A stretch of 64,000 bases of DNA from Modestobacter roseus. GTDB taxonomy: Bacteria; Actinomycetota; Actinomycetes; Mycobacteriales; Geodermatophilaceae. The stretch covers positions 992,001 to 1,056,000 of the forward strand of contig NZ_VLKF01000001.1 of NCBI RefSeq assembly GCF_007994135.1. The letters are read 5' to 3'. The notes beneath the pieces are model-generated. The model had not been told where the DNA came from. It made no database searches and was given only the letters and a program-made list of their open reading frames with translations. Numbering within the stretch: position 1 is the stretch's first letter; the number at the start of each line of letters is the position of its first letter. The position numbers and the translations under genes are program-made. This document shows positions 38,193 to 48,203 of the stretch, piece after piece.

Positions 38193-38837
38193 TTACCCGG
38201 TGCGGGTGGCGACCACGGCGTAGAGCGGGTCGCCGGGGCCCGGCGGGGTGCGCAGGGCCACCGTCGGCTCGGTGAACCGGCCGGTGCGGCGCACCAGCTC
38301 GGCGACGACGGCGCCGTGCTGCTGGTCGTCGGTGGCCAGCCAGCCGCGGACGGCCTTGGTGGGGAAGCAGCGGTTGGAGAAGGTGATCGCCAGCGCGCCC
38401 CCCGGGCGCAGCACCCGGCCCACCTCGGCCAGCACCTCGACCGGCCGGGTGAGGTAGTCGATCGACACGCAGCAGACGGCGGCGTCCACGTCGTCGTCGG
38501 GCAGCGGGATGCGCGGGTCGGCGTTCAGGTCGTGCACCAGCCGCTGCGTCGCCGCCGGGTTGGCGGCCAGCTCCGCGGCGTTCATGCCGAGCACCACCAG
38601 CTCCGCCGGCGGCGTGCGGAAGTGCGACACCCAGGACGACATCAGGTCCAGCACCCGCGTGGGCCGCGACGCCGCACCGTCGATGCCCAGCTCCGCGTAC
38701 AGCGCACCGACGGCGGCGATCGCGCCGTCGTCGATGTGCGTGACGAGCCGGGGCCGGTCGTAGAACCCGGCGTCCGGCCCGTCGTCGCTGCGGTCGAAGA
38801 ACCCCGGCGGGAAGCCGGCGTAGGGGTCGGCGTCCAT
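38193..38837 (-). CDS. Class I SAM-dependent methyltransferase
   Basis: A 214-aa methyltransferase. Motif I is weak: VLDLMSSWVSHF replaces the usual glycine-rich loop. Later blocks are clear: VVLGMNAAELAANPAATQRL, DLNADPRIPLPDDDVDAAVC, CVSIDYLTRPVEVLAEVGRV and LRPGGALAITFSNRCFPTKA. This variant set, with D-L-M-S-S-W in motif I, is a recognisable methyltransferase subgroup. The start is the ATG at 38837. It lies 41 bases after the cyclophilin on the same strand, so they may be co-transcribed. The substrate is unknown. Confidence 0.75.
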   Translation of the reverse strand: MDADPYAGFPPGFFDRSDDGPDAGFYDRPRLVTHIDDGAIAAVGALYAELGIDGAASRPTRVLDLMSSWVSHFRTPPAELVVLGMNAAELAANPAATQRLVHDLNADPRIPLPDDDVDAAVCCVSIDYLTRPVEVLAEVGRVLRPGGALAITFSNRCFPTKAVRGWLATDDQQHGAVVAELVRRTGRFTEPTVALRTPPGPGDPLYAVVATRTG

Positions 38838-38878
38838 CGCGCCCCAGTGTGCGGCGCGCGGCGCAGCCCCGCGAACGG

Positions 38879-39685
38879 TCAGGGTGCGGCGACGGTCGCC
38901 GAGTCGATGGTCACCGGAGTGGCCGGGGCGCCGTCGGAGGCGCCGCCCTCGATGCCGGCGGCCGCGATGGCGTCCAGCGTGGCCAGCCCGGCCTCGTCGA
39001 TCGTGCCGACGACGGTGTAGTCCGGCTGCAGCTGGCTGTCGGCGTAGACCAGGAAGAACTGGCTGGCGTCGGTGCCCTGCCCGGCGTTCGCCATCGCCAG
39101 CGTGCCGCGGGGGTAGGTCTCCGACCCGGTGACCTGGGTCGGGAAGTCGTAGGTGGGGCCACCGGTGCCGGTGCCGCTGGGGTCGCCGCACTGCAGCACG
39201 CTCAGGCCGCCGCTGGTCAGCCGGTGGCAGGGCGTGTCGTCGAAGAAGCCCTGCTGGGCCAGGTAGACCATGCTCGCCGAGGCGCAGGGCGCGTTCGCCT
39301 GGTCCAGGGTGAGCCCGATGTCACCGGCGGAGGTGGCCAGCGTCAGGCCCGTCGTGCCGGTCGTCGGCACCTCGGCAGGCGGGATGCCGACGTCGGTGAG
39401 GGTGTCGCTGCCGGAGGTGTCCGGGACGAAGTCGCAGGTGCCGTCGCTGCCGTCGACGACCGGCGCCGTGGTGGTGTCGGTCGCGCCGGAGGCGGTGTCG
39501 GTCGTGTCGTCCTCGCCGGTGATCCCGGTGATGATGAAGACGGCGGCCACCACGGCCAGCACCGCGATGACCGTCACGCCGATCAGCGCGTTCCGGCGCC
39601 GCTTGCGGGCCAGCTGCTCACGGCGCTCCAGCTGACGCTGCAGGTGGCGCTGGGCGGCCTCACGGCGCTGCTTGTTGGTCGGCAC
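38879..39685 (-). CDS. Membrane-anchored cyclophilin-type peptidyl-prolyl isomerase
   Basis: A 268-aa protein with a very basic cytoplasmic N-terminus (QRREAAQRHLQRQLERREQL), one helix (LIGVTVIAVLAVVAAVFIIT), a Thr/Ser/Asp linker and an extracytoplasmic cyclophilin domain from about residue 105. Marks include MVYLAQQGFFDDTPCHRL, LQCGDPSGTGTGGPTYDFPT, GTLAMANAGQGTDASQFFLV and YTVVGTIDEAGLATLD. It would help fold exported proteins. The order relA - cyclophilin - MBL hydrolase - hisS is conserved in actinobacteria. It is divergent from the MBL gene across 149 bases. Confidence 0.92.
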   Translation of the reverse strand: MPTNKQRREAAQRHLQRQLERREQLARKRRRNALIGVTVIAVLAVVAAVFIITGITGEDDTTDTASGATDTTTAPVVDGSDGTCDFVPDTSGSDTLTDVGIPPAEVPTTGTTGLTLATSAGDIGLTLDQANAPCASASMVYLAQQGFFDDTPCHRLTSGGLSVLQCGDPSGTGTGGPTYDFPTQVTGSETYPRGTLAMANAGQGTDASQFFLVYADSQLQPDYTVVGTIDEAGLATLDAIAAAGIEGGASDGAPATPVTIDSATVAAP

Positions 39686-39834
39686 GGTGTCGGGCTCCTC
39701 GGACGGGGTGGGCGTCGGGCCCGGGGCGGCGGCGGCCGTGCGCCCGGGCGGCGTCAGGTGCGCAGTGTAGGGGCGCTCCCTGGCGGCTCCCTGGCAGCGC
39801 GGCCGGCGTGATCACCGCCGCGTAACCTGCACGG

Positions 39835-40533
39835 GTGCTCATCCGCTCGTTCCCCGCCGGCGCGTTCGGCACGAACTGCTACGCGGTGGCGCCCCGCGCT
39901 GGCTCGTCGGCGCTGAAGCAGGAGTGCGTCGTCGTCGACCCGGGGATGGACGCCGTCGAGCCGCTGCGCGCCATGCTCGCCGACAACGGCCTGCAGCCGG
40001 TCGCCGTCGTGCTGACCCACGGCCACCTGGACCACACCTTCTCGGTCGTGCCGGTGTGCTCGGGCTACGACATCCCGGCCTACCTGCACTCGGCCGACCA
40101 CCCCATGCTCGCCGACCCGGTGCGCTGGCACGGGCCGCAGCTGGCGCCGCTGATCGGGGCGGCCGACCTCCCCGAGCCCGACGACGTGCGGGTGCTGACC
40201 GACGGCGCCACGCTCTCGCTGGCCGGGGTGGACCTGACCGTCCGGCACGCGCCGGGGCACACCCAGGGCTCGGTGGTCTTCTCCCTCGACCTCGCGGACT
40301 CGCCCGGGCTGCTCGCCGGGGACGTGCTGTTCGCCGGGTCGGTGGGCCGGGTCGACCTGCCCGGCGGTTCGTGGGACGACATGCTGCGGTCGCTGCGCGA
40401 CGTCGTCCTCCCGCTGGACGACGAGACCGTCGTCCTCCCCGGGCACGGGCCGGCTACGACGATCGGGCGCGAGCGCGCCACCAACCCGTATCTCGCCGAG
40501 GCCGCTTCGGCACCGAAGGGACCTGGACTGTGA
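39835..40533 (+). CDS. Metallo-beta-lactamase-fold hydrolase (glyoxalase II-like)
   Basis: A 232-aa MBL-fold protein. Metal-binding motifs are [13 protein letters not shown] (H-x-H-x-D-H), [33 protein letters not shown] and [20 protein letters not shown]. It belongs to the YcbL/GloB-like group that hydrolyses thioesters such as S-lactoylglutathione analogues; the natural substrate in an organism using mycothiol is open. The GTG start follows the cyclophilin promoter region. The hisS start overlaps its stop. Confidence 0.88.
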   Translation: MLIRSFPAGAFGTNCYAVAPRAGSSALKQECVVVDPGMDAVEPLRAMLADNGLQPVAVVLTHGHLDHTFSVVPVCSGYDIPAYLHSADHPMLADPVRWHGPQLAPLIGAADLPEPDDVRVLTDGATLSLAGVDLTVRHAPGHTQGSVVFSLDLADSPGLLAGDVLFAGSVGRVDLPGGSWDDMLRSLRDVVLPLDDETVVLPGHGPATTIGRERATNPYLAEAASAPKGPGL

Positions 40534-41792
40534 GTGGGCTGACCGCCCCCAAGGGCACGTTCGACACGCTGCCGCCGGCGTCGGCGCAGTTCCTCGCCGT
40601 GCGCGACACCCTGACCGCGCCGCTGCGCCGGGCGGGCTACGGGTACGTCGAGACGCCGACGTTCGAGGACACCGCGGTGTTCTCCCGCGGGGTGGGGGAG
40701 TCCACCGACGTCGTCGCCAAGGAGATGTACACCTTCACCGACCGTGGCGGCCGGTCGCTGACGCTGCGCCCTGAGCTCACCGCCGGGCTGATGCGCGCGT
40801 TCATCGAGCACCGGCTGTACTCCGGTGCGCTGCCGGTGAAGATGTGGGCGGTCGGTTCGGCGTTCCGCTACGAGCGGCCGCAGGCCGGCCGGTACCGGCA
40901 CTTCACCCAGGTCGACTGCGAGGCCCTCGGCGTCGACGACCCGGCGCTGGACGCCGAGGTGGTGGCGCTGGCCGCCCAGGGGTTCCGCGACCTGGGCCTG
41001 CGCGACGTCGAGCTGCTGCTCACCTCGCTCGGCGACGCGACGTGCCGGCCGCAGTACCGCGAGCTGCTGGTGGACTACCTGGCTGGTCTCGACCTCGACG
41101 AGGACACCCGGCGCCGGGCGGAGATCAACCCGCTGCGGGTGCTGGACGACAAGCGGCCCGAGGTGCAGGCCCAGCTCACCGACGCCCCGCTGATGGTCGA
41201 CCACCTCTCGGACACCACCAAGGCGCACTACGACGCCGTCCGGCAGCACCTCAGCGACCTGGGCGTGCCCTGGACCGAGGCGCCGCGGCTGGTCCGCGGC
41301 CTGGACTACTACACGAAGACGACGTTCGAGTTCGTGCACTCCGGCCTGGGCGCGCAGTCGGCGATCGGCGGCGGTGGGCGCTACGACGGGCTCTCCGCCG
41401 CGCTCGGCGGTCCGGACCTGTCCGGCATCGGGTACGCCGTCGGCGTCGACCGCACCCTGCTGGCGGTGCAGGCCGAGGGGCTCGACATCGGTGCGGCCGC
41501 GGGGGTGCAGGCCTTCGTGGTGCCGTTGGGCGCGGAGGCCAAGCGCGTCGCCGTCCGGCTGGTCGGGCAGCTCCGCGAGGCCGGCGTCTCGGCCGACACC
41601 GTCTACGGCGACCGCGGCCTCAAGGGCGCGATGAAGGCCGCCGACCGCTCCGGCGCCACGCACGCCGTCGTCCTGGGCGAGCGGGACCTCGCCGACGGGG
41701 TGGCCCAGCTGAAGGACCTGCGCACCCAGGAGCAGGTCGCCGTCCCCCTGGGCGAGCTGTTCGAGCGCGTGCGTGCGACGGTTGGTGGGTGA
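40530..41792 (+). CDS. hisS: Histidyl-tRNA synthetase
   Basis: Class II synthetase for tRNA-His, 420 aa. Motifs: [29 protein letters not shown] (motif 1 region), [20 protein letters not shown] (motif 2), the His-specific [13 protein letters not shown], and [15 protein letters not shown] with [14 protein letters not shown] (motif 3). The C-terminal anticodon domain includes [20 protein letters not shown]. The GTG start overlaps the MBL stop, and the stop overlaps the aldo/keto reductase start. Confidence 0.96.
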   Translation: MSGLTAPKGTFDTLPPASAQFLAVRDTLTAPLRRAGYGYVETPTFEDTAVFSRGVGESTDVVAKEMYTFTDRGGRSLTLRPELTAGLMRAFIEHRLYSGALPVKMWAVGSAFRYERPQAGRYRHFTQVDCEALGVDDPALDAEVVALAAQGFRDLGLRDVELLLTSLGDATCRPQYRELLVDYLAGLDLDEDTRRRAEINPLRVLDDKRPEVQAQLTDAPLMVDHLSDTTKAHYDAVRQHLSDLGVPWTEAPRLVRGLDYYTKTTFEFVHSGLGAQSAIGGGGRYDGLSAALGGPDLSGIGYAVGVDRTLLAVQAEGLDIGAAAGVQAFVVPLGAEAKRVAVRLVGQLREAGVSADTVYGDRGLKGAMKAADRSGATHAVVLGERDLADGVAQLKDLRTQEQVAVPLGELFERVRATVGG

Positions 41793-42796
41793 CTGTGACT
41801 TCCTCGACCCCGCTCGAGACCCGCCCGCTCGGCCGCACCGGCGCCGACGTGTCCGTCGTCGGACTCGGCACCTGGCAGCTGGGTGGTGACTGGGGCGAGG
41901 TCACCGAGGCCGACGCCGCCGCCGTCCTGGACGCCGCGCTCGACGCCGGGGTGACCCTGCTCGACACCGCCGACGTCTACGGCGACGGCCGCTCCGAGCA
42001 GCGCATCCGCGCCGCGCTGGCCGCCCGCGGCGAGCGCCCGTTCGTCGCCACCAAGGCCGGCCGGCGCGCCGACCCGTTCACCGCCGAGGAGTACACCCCG
42101 GCGAACCTGCGCGCCTGGATCGACCGCTCGCGGACCAACCTCGGCGTCGACACCCTCGACCTGGTGCAGCTGCACTGCCCGCCGCCCACCGTCTACTCCG
42201 ACGAGCGGGTCTACGACACCCTGGACGCGCTGGTCGAGGAGCAGGCGATCGCCGCCTACGGCGTCTCGGTGGAGACCGTGACCGAGGGGCTCACCGCGCT
42301 GCAGCACCCCGGCGTGCAGTCCATCCAGGTCATCCTGAACATCTTCCGCCGCAAGCCGCTGGAGCAGCTGCTGCCCGCCGCGCAGCGCGCCGAGGTCGGC
42401 ATCCTCGCCCGGGTGCCGCTGGCCAGCGGCCTGCTGTCGGGGAAGTACTCCACCGACACCACCTTCGCCGCCGACGACCACCGCACCTACAACCGCAACG
42501 GCGAGGCCTTCGACGTCGGCGAGACGTTCGCCGGCGTGCCGTTCGAGGTCGGCGTGGCCGCTGCGCGCGAGGTCGCCGAGATCGCCGGGCCGGACGTCTC
42601 CACCGCCGGGTTCGCGCTGCGCTGGGTCATCGACCAGCCCGGCGTCACCACCGTCATCCCCGGCGCCCGCAACGTCCGGCAGGCGCTGGACAACGTCGCC
42701 GCCGCCTCGCTCCCGCCGCTCACCGAGGGCCAGCTGGCCGATCTCGAGCGCGTGTACGACGAGCGCATCCGCGCCTCCGTGCACGACCGCTGGTGA
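41789..42796 (+). CDS. Aldo/keto reductase
   Basis: NADPH-dependent oxidoreductase of about 335 aa with the AKR TIM barrel. It has [20 protein letters not shown], the catalytic Asp and Tyr in [17 protein letters not shown], the Lys in [13 protein letters not shown], the His in [12 protein letters not shown], and the C-terminal cofactor loop [19 protein letters not shown]. Starts at 41789 (GTG overlapping hisS) or 41795 (GTG) are both possible. The substrate is unknown. It lies between hisS and aspS. Confidence 0.9.
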   Translation: MTVTSSTPLETRPLGRTGADVSVVGLGTWQLGGDWGEVTEADAAAVLDAALDAGVTLLDTADVYGDGRSEQRIRAALAARGERPFVATKAGRRADPFTAEEYTPANLRAWIDRSRTNLGVDTLDLVQLHCPPPTVYSDERVYDTLDALVEEQAIAAYGVSVETVTEGLTALQHPGVQSIQVILNIFRRKPLEQLLPAAQRAEVGILARVPLASGLLSGKYSTDTTFAADDHRTYNRNGEAFDVGETFAGVPFEVGVAAAREVAEIAGPDVSTAGFALRWVIDQPGVTTVIPGARNVRQALDNVAAASLPPLTEGQLADLERVYDERIRASVHDRW

Positions 42797-42846
42797 ACCG
42801 CTCCCCTCATCCGTCCCACCCCACCACCCTCTGAAGGGCCTGAAAC

Positions 42847-44628
42847 GTGCTCCGCACCCACGACGCCGGAACGCTGCGCGCCTCCGACGCCGGCTCCACG
42901 GTCACCCTCGCCGGCTGGGTCGCCCGCCGCCGCGACCACGGCGGGGTCGTCTTCCTCGACCTGCGCGACTCCTCCGGCTACGCCCAGGTCGTCGTCCGCG
43001 AGGAGGAGGCGCACGCCCTGCGCAACGAGTACTGCGTGCTGGTGACCGGTCAGGTGCAGGCGCGCCCGGCCGGCAACGAGAACCCCGAGCTGCCCACCGG
43101 TGCCATCGAGGTGGTCGCGTCCACGCTGGAGGTGCTGTCGGCCTCGGCGCCGCTGCCGTTCCCGATCGAGACCGCGCAGGCCGCCGGGGACGACGTCCGG
43201 TACAAGTACCGCTACCTCGACCTGCGCCGGCAGGGCCCGGCTGCGGCGCTGCGGCTGCGCAGCGAGATCAACAGGATCGCCCGGAACGTGATGGCCGAGA
43301 AGGGCTTCGTCGAGGTCGAGACCCCGTCGCTGACCCGCTCCACCCCCGAGGGCGCCCGCGACTTCGTCGTCCCGGTGCGGTTGCAGCCCGGGCACTGGTA
43401 CGCCCTGCCGCAGTCGCCACAGCTGTTCAAGCAGCTGCTGATGATCGGTGGGCTGGAGCGGTACTACCAGATCGCCCGCGCCTTCCGAGACGAGGACTTC
43501 CGCGCCGACCGCCAGCCGGAGTTCACCCAGCTGGACTTCGAGATGAGCTTCGTCGACCGGGACGACGTGCTGGCCGTCGCCGAGGACGTCATCCGGGCGC
43601 TGTGGTCGCAGCTGGCGGCCTACGAGCTGCCCGCCATCCCGCGGATGACCTACCGCGAGGCGATGGACCGGTTCGGCTCCGACAAGCCCGACCTGCGGTT
43701 CGGCGTCGAGCTGACCGAGCTGACGTCGTACTTCGCCGACACCCCGTTCCGGGTGTTCCAGGCGCCCTACGTCGGCGCGATCGTGATGCCCGGCGGCGGC
43801 TCACAGCCGCGGCGGGCGTTCGACGCGTGGCAGGACTGGGCCCGTTCCCGCGGCGCCAAGGGCCTGGCCTACGTCACCATCGCCGAGGACGGCACCCTCG
43901 GTGGCCCGGTCGCGAAGAACATCTCCGAGGCCGAGCGGGCCGGGCTGGTCGAGGCCGTCGGCGCCGAGCCCGGTGACTGCGTCTTCTTCGCCGCCGGGGC
44001 CCGCCGCGGGGCGCAGGAGCTGCTGGGCGCCGCGCGCAACGAGGTGGCCAGGCGCCTCGAGCTGATCGAGCCGGGCTCGTGGTCGTTCCTGTTCGTCGTG
44101 GACTTCCCGATGTTCGAGGAGACCGAGGACGGCGACTGGACCTTCATGCACCACCCGTTCACCTCGCCCACCCCGGAGTTCCGCGACTCCTTCGAGGCCG
44201 ACAAGGGCGCGGCGCTGTCGGACGCCTACGACCTGGTGTGCAACGGCAACGAGCTGATGAGCGGCTCGGTCCGCATCGCCGACGCGGCGCTGCAGGAGCG
44301 GGTGTTCGAGGCGATCGGCATGTCGACGGAGGAGGCCCGCGAGCGGTTCGGCTTCTTCCTGGAGGCCTTCGACTACGGCCCGCCGCCACACGCCGGTGCC
44401 GCGATCGGCTGGGACCGGCTCACCGCGCTGCTGGCCGGGGTGGACTCCATCCGCGAGGTCATCGCCTTCCCGAAGACCGGCGCCGGCTACGACCCGCTGA
44501 CCGGCGCGCCGACGCCGATCACCGCGGCGCAGCGCACGGAGGCCGGCATCGACGTCGACCCCGACGCCGAGCCCGCCCCCGGCGAGCCGGGCGCGCCCGG
44601 CCCGAGCGACCCGTCGAAGAAGGCCTGA
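42847..44628 (+). CDS. aspS: Aspartyl-tRNA synthetase
   Basis: Class IIb synthetase, 593 aa, bacterial type with GAD insertion. The N-terminal OB fold ([20 protein letters not shown]) binds the anticodon. The core has [70 protein letters not shown] and [20 protein letters not shown]. The C-terminal 35 residues are acidic and Pro-rich. In many actinobacteria it also charges tRNA-Asn for later amidation; that cannot be told here. A GTG start at 42847 follows a 50-base gap. Confidence 0.96.
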   Translation: MLRTHDAGTLRASDAGSTVTLAGWVARRRDHGGVVFLDLRDSSGYAQVVVREEEAHALRNEYCVLVTGQVQARPAGNENPELPTGAIEVVASTLEVLSASAPLPFPIETAQAAGDDVRYKYRYLDLRRQGPAAALRLRSEINRIARNVMAEKGFVEVETPSLTRSTPEGARDFVVPVRLQPGHWYALPQSPQLFKQLLMIGGLERYYQIARAFRDEDFRADRQPEFTQLDFEMSFVDRDDVLAVAEDVIRALWSQLAAYELPAIPRMTYREAMDRFGSDKPDLRFGVELTELTSYFADTPFRVFQAPYVGAIVMPGGGSQPRRAFDAWQDWARSRGAKGLAYVTIAEDGTLGGPVAKNISEAERAGLVEAVGAEPGDCVFFAAGARRGAQELLGAARNEVARRLELIEPGSWSFLFVVDFPMFEETEDGDWTFMHHPFTSPTPEFRDSFEADKGAALSDAYDLVCNGNELMSGSVRIADAALQERVFEAIGMSTEEARERFGFFLEAFDYGPPPHAGAAIGWDRLTALLAGVDSIREVIAFPKTGAGYDPLTGAPTPITAAQRTEAGIDVDPDAEPAPGEPGAPGPSDPSKKA

Positions 44629-44648
44629 CCCCTCGCCCTTCCCGGTTG

Positions 44649-44718
44649 TTGATCATGGGCGTCTTGCCCGGTGCCGCGCCGTCTCCCGGCGCGCCACTGG
44701 CAAGGCGCCCATGATCAA
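44649..44718. repeat. Palindromic element A, right end of aspS region
   Basis: The 20-base arms TTGATCATGGGCGTCTTGCC (44649-44668) and its complement (44699-44718) differ at one G-T position. The inside also pairs (GTG/CAC, GCGCC/GGCGC), so the whole 70 bases can fold as one hairpin. The stop codon of the minus-strand DUF559-like gene (44715-44717) lies inside the right arm. It sits between converging genes, so it may also end transcription. Confidence 0.9.
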
Positions 44719-45638
44719 TTCGGGGGCGGTCGCCAGCCGCGGCTGACCAACGCCCGGCGGGTCCGCTCGACCACGGTGCGCGGCCCGGTCAGGTGGTGGT
44801 CGGCGAACCTCAGCACCAGCCACCCGTCGAGCGCGGTCAGGGAGTAGCGGTCGACGTCACGGCGGAACTGCTCGGGCTCGGCGTGCTGCCGTCCCTCGTA
44901 CTCCAGCGCGATCTTCCAGTCGCGGTAACCGAGGTCGCCGTGCACGACCACACGGTCCCAGCGGTCGACCACGGCGACCTGGGGTTCCGGGTCAGGCAGG
45001 TCGCTGTCCACGAGCCAGAACCGCACCAGGCTCTCGGGCCGGGACATGGCCTCCCGACACAGCAGTGGAGCGCAGGCGCGGGCCCGGACGACACCGCGGA
45101 CCCGGCCCGCACGGGCCAGACGCTCGGCCAGTCGGTCGGGGTCGAGACGGTCCCGGCGGTACAGCGCATCACCGACGGCCACCAGCTCGGCCGGGGGCAG
45201 GCTCGCGGCCAGGTCGAGGAACGTCTGCGCACCGGACGTGACGCGGACGCCGTCGACCTCCGTCACGTCCTCGTCCGCCATGCAGCGCTCGTGGCGGACC
45301 AGCTGGGGCCGTGCGGGCACGACCACGCCCGACGGGACCACGACCGTCAGCCGGGACGGCTGGGCCAGGGGAGCGCCGAGCAGGACTGCCGCCGTCGAGC
45401 CACCGAAGACGGCGCCGGTCGGCAGCACCTGCGCCCACGCCCTGCAGAGCTCACGCAGCGAGGGCTCAGCAGCGCAGGAGAGGTAGAGCCCGTGCCCGAG
45501 ACGGCGGCCGTCGCGTTCCACCTGCCGTCGGCTCAGGCCCGCGGCGCGTGCGCCCGCCCACGTGTAGCTGCCGTCCAGTCCGACGTCGTCCACGACGCTG
45601 ACCCTCACGGCCGGGGCGGCCGCGGACGAGGTGTCCAC
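44715..45638 (-). CDS. DUF559/AbiEi-like protein with Vsr-type nuclease fold
   Basis: A 307-aa protein. The N-terminal part (about 20-200) resembles the AbiEi-type antitoxin/winged-helix region: GLSRRQVERDGRRLGHGLYL, GSTAAVLLGAPL and TSGAQTFLDLAASLPPAELV. The C-terminal part (about 225-300) looks like a DUF559 or very-short-patch-repair nuclease fold: GDLGYRDWKIALEYEGRQHA, then EQFRRDVDRYSLTALDGWLV and LRFADHHL. The Asp/Glu...Glu pattern could bind metal, but the catalytic set is not proven. The start is taken as the GTG at 45638. No toxin partner is next to it. Palindromes A and B bracket it, which suggests it came in as a unit. Confidence 0.75.
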   Translation of the reverse strand: MDTSSAAAPAVRVSVVDDVGLDGSYTWAGARAAGLSRRQVERDGRRLGHGLYLSCAAEPSLRELCRAWAQVLPTGAVFGGSTAAVLLGAPLAQPSRLTVVVPSGVVVPARPQLVRHERCMADEDVTEVDGVRVTSGAQTFLDLAASLPPAELVAVGDALYRRDRLDPDRLAERLARAGRVRGVVRARACAPLLCREAMSRPESLVRFWLVDSDLPDPEPQVAVVDRWDRVVVHGDLGYRDWKIALEYEGRQHAEPEQFRRDVDRYSLTALDGWLVLRFADHHLTGPRTVVERTRRALVSRGWRPPPN

Positions 45639-45696
45639 GGCTTCTGTGGACAGCCCGCTGGCTGTGGATGCAGTGGCTGTAACGACTGCGGGATTC

Positions 45697-45768
45697 GTTG
45701 ATCATGGGCGATCCGGCCGGGGACACGCCCTCCGGCGGCGTGTCATCGGCAAGACGCCCATGATCAAC
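45697..45768. repeat. Palindromic element B, upstream of DUF559-like gene
   Basis: Outer arms GTTGATCATGGGCG (45697-45710) and its complement (45755-45768) are the same sequence as element A. The right arm also keeps GGCAAGACGCCC. The inside differs from A but still pairs (GACACGCC/GGCGTGTC, GCCG/CGGC). So the fold is kept while the inner sequence has changed. Confidence 0.9.
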
Positions 45769-45770
45769 AC

Positions 45771-45806
45771 GGGGCGGGGCGGGGCGGGGCGGGGCGGGCG
45801 GGAGGG
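45771..45806 (+). repeat. GGGGC microsatellite, potential G-quadruplex
   Basis: Five tandem GGGGC units followed by GGGCGGGAGGG lie three bases after palindrome B and four bases before the stop of the aldo/keto reductase on the other strand. Seven G runs with one-base loops are a strong G-quadruplex pattern. Confidence 0.8.
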
Positions 45807-45809
45807 CGG

Positions 45810-46670
45810 TCAGCCGGCGGAGTCGAGGCGGGCGAGCTGGTCGGGGCTGAGCTGCAGGTCCGCGGCCGCAGCGGAGTTGGTGATCGACTCGGCGCGGGAG
45901 GCGCCGGGGATGGGCACGACGACGTCGGCCTGCGCCAGGTGCCAGGCGAGCGCAACCTGGAACACCGAGACCCCCAGCTCGTCGGCCACGGCGGCGAACG
46001 CGCCGGCGGTCGAGCCGAGCGACTTCGCCGAGCCCACCCCGCCGAACGGGCTCCACGGGATGAACGCCACCCCCAGCTCCGCGCAGTGCGCCAGCTCGCC
46101 GGCCGAGGAGCGCCAGCCGGGGGAGAACTGGTTCTGCACGCTCACCAGTGCCGGGCCGACGATCTGTCGGGCGCTGTCGATCTGGGCGACGTCGGCGTTG
46201 GAGATCCCGGCCAGCTGCACCAGCCCGTCGTCGACGAGCGAGCGCAGCGCACCCATCGACTCCTCCCACGGCACCGCCGGGTCGGGCCGGTGGAACTGGT
46301 ACAGCCCGATCGCCTCGACGCCCAGCCGGCGCAGCGAGGCCTCGCAGGCCCGGCGCAGGTAGGACGGCGACCCGTCCAGCTCCCAGTCGGCGCCGCGCCG
46401 GGTGTGTCCGCCCTTGGTGGCGACCAGCACGTCGTCGGAAGAGCCGGCCGAGCGCAGCGCCCGGGCGACCAGCTCCTCGTTGTGGCCGAACTCCGCCTCG
46501 TCGCGGGCGTAGGCGTCCGCGGTGTCGATCAGCGTCACGCCGGCGTCGAGCGCCGCGTGCACCACCGCCTCCGCGTCGGCCGGGGACGGGCGGTCGTCCT
46601 TGGTGGACAGGGGCATCGCCCCGAGCCCGATGGCGCTGACGGTGCGGTCGCCGATGCGTCGCTGCTGCAT
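45810..46670 (-). CDS. Aldo/keto reductase
   Basis: A 286-aa AKR-family oxidoreductase. Marks are [34 protein letters not shown] (Asp, Tyr), [16 protein letters not shown] (Lys), [20 protein letters not shown] (His) and the cofactor loop [20 protein letters not shown]. The ATG at 46670 was chosen; upstream in-frame sequence is antisense to rarA. It is 37% of the way to no clear subfamily, so only the fold is assigned. It is divergent from rarA across 34 bases. Confidence 0.88.
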   Translation of the reverse strand: MQQRRIGDRTVSAIGLGAMPLSTKDDRPSPADAEAVVHAALDAGVTLIDTADAYARDEAEFGHNEELVARALRSAGSSDDVLVATKGGHTRRGADWELDGSPSYLRRACEASLRRLGVEAIGLYQFHRPDPAVPWEESMGALRSLVDDGLVQLAGISNADVAQIDSARQIVGPALVSVQNQFSPGWRSSAGELAHCAELGVAFIPWSPFGGVGSAKSLGSTAGAFAAVADELGVSVFQVALAWHLAQADVVVPIPGASRAESITNSAAAADLQLSPDQLARLDSAG

Positions 46671-46704
46671 GGGCCTGTCGTGCCCCGCGGGTAGCGTCGC
46701 AACC

Positions 46705-48093
46705 GTGAGTTCGCTGTTCGACCCCGCCCCCGACGAGGACGGCGCCGCGCCCGTCGACCCGGGTGCGCCGCTGGCGGTCCGCATGCGGCCCCGCTCGCTG
46801 GACGAGGTCGTCGGGCAGTCCCACCTCCTCGGCCCCCGGGCGCCCCTGCGCCGGCTGGTCGAGGCCGACGAACCGATGTCCCTGGTGCTCTACGGCCCGC
46901 CCGGCACCGGCAAGACCACGCTGGCGCACGTGATCAGCCTGGCCACCAAGCGCCAGTTCGTGCAGCTGTCCGCGCTGGACTCCGGGGTCAAGGAGGTCCG
47001 CGCCGTCATCAGCTCGGCCAAGCGCGAGCTGACCATGGCCGGCCGGCGCACCGTGCTGTTCATCGACGAGGTGCACCGCTTCTCCAAGACCCAGCAGGAC
47101 TCCCTGCTGTCCGCGGTGGAGGACCGGATCGTCAGCCTGATCGCGGCCACCACGGAGAACCCGTTCTTCTCCGTCGTCAGCCCGCTGCTGTCCCGCAGCC
47201 TGGTGCTCGCCCTGCAGCCGCTGGGCGACGACGACGTCCGCACGCTGCTGCGCCGGGCGCTGACCAGCGACCGGGGCCTGGACGGCGCGGTGACGCTGAG
47301 CGCCGAGGCCGAGGAGCACCTGGTGCGCATCGCCGGCGGCGACGGTCGCAAGGCGCTGACCGCGCTGGAGTCCGGGGCGGGGGCCGCGCTCGCCGCCGGC
47401 GCGACCGAGATCGACCTGCAGACGCTGGAGACCGCGGTGGCCCAGGCCGCGGTCCGCTACGACCGCGCCGGCGACATGCACTACGACGTCGCCAGCGCGC
47501 TGATCAAATCCATCCGCGGCTCCGACGTCGACGCCGCCATGCACTACCTGGCCCGGATGGTGGAGGCGGGGGAGGACCCCCGCTTCATCGCCCGCCGGCT
47601 GGTCATCTCCGCCAGCGAGGACATCGGCATGGCCGACCCCACCGCCTTGCAGACCGCGGTCGCCGCAGCCGAGGCGGTGGCCTTCATCGGCATGCCGGAG
47701 GGGCACTTCCCGCTGGCGCAGGCGGTCGCCCACCTGGCCACCGCCGCCAAGTCCAACGCGCTGACCGTGGCGATCGGGGAGTCCGTCGGTGACGTGCGCG
47801 CCGGGCTGGCCGGCCCGGTGCCACCGGGCCTGCGCGACGCGCACTACGCGGGGGCGAAGAAGCTCGGCCACGGGAAGACCTACTCCTACCCGCACGACCA
47901 CCCCGACGGCGTCGTGCCGCAGCAGTACCCGCCCGACGCCCTGGTGGGCCGCGACTACTACCGGCCGACCGGCCGCGGCGTGGAGGCACAGATCGGCGTC
48001 CGGCTGGCCAAGCTGCGGGCGATCGTCAGGCGACCGCTGCGGGAGCATCGCAGCGAGGGACGAGCGAGGAGCGGACCGGAGCAGGGCGCCTGA
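46705..48093 (+). CDS. rarA: Replication-associated recombination ATPase RarA (MgsA)
   Basis: AAA+ clamp-loader-like ATPase of 462 aa that acts at stalled forks. Walker A is [20 protein letters not shown], Walker [21 protein letters not shown], sensor 1 [20 protein letters not shown]. The tetramerisation domain has [40 protein letters not shown] and [20 protein letters not shown]. The GTG start at 46705 was chosen ([13 protein letters not shown]). The last 20 residues ([17 protein letters not shown]) come from a short repeat also found between ruvA and ruvB. Confidence 0.95.
   Translation: MSSLFDPAPDEDGAAPVDPGAPLAVRMRPRSLDEVVGQSHLLGPRAPLRRLVEADEPMSLVLYGPPGTGKTTLAHVISLATKRQFVQLSALDSGVKEVRAVISSAKRELTMAGRRTVLFIDEVHRFSKTQQDSLLSAVEDRIVSLIAATTENPFFSVVSPLLSRSLVLALQPLGDDDVRTLLRRALTSDRGLDGAVTLSAEAEEHLVRIAGGDGRKALTALESGAGAALAAGATEIDLQTLETAVAQAAVRYDRAGDMHYDVASALIKSIRGSDVDAAMHYLARMVEAGEDPRFIARRLVISASEDIGMADPTALQTAVAAAEAVAFIGMPEGHFPLAQAVAHLATAAKSNALTVAIGESVGDVRAGLAGPVPPGLRDAHYAGAKKLGHGKTYSYPHDHPDGVVPQQYPPDALVGRDYYRPTGRGVEAQIGVRLAKLRAIVRRPLREHRSEGRARSGPEQGA
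48043..48077 (+). repeat. Dispersed short GC-rich repeat, copy 2
   Basis: GAGCATCGCAGCGAG plus CGAGCGAGGAGCGGA, as at 28148-28187. Here it forms the end of the rarA coding sequence and so adds a basic tail to the protein. Confidence 0.65.
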
Positions 48094-48203
48094 CCAGTGC
48101 GCACGGCCGACGGCGGGGCTGACCGTCGGCGGACACAGCTAGGGTTGCTCGACCGGTGGTCGGACCACCGCGCACGCAGAAGACGACGAAGGGGACCCAC
48201 CAC

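Noticed and set aside
44715-45638. DUF559/AbiEi-like gene as half of a toxin-antitoxin pair
   Set aside because: No AbiEii-type nucleotidyltransferase or other toxin lies next to it, and the C-terminal half resembles a nuclease in the same chain.
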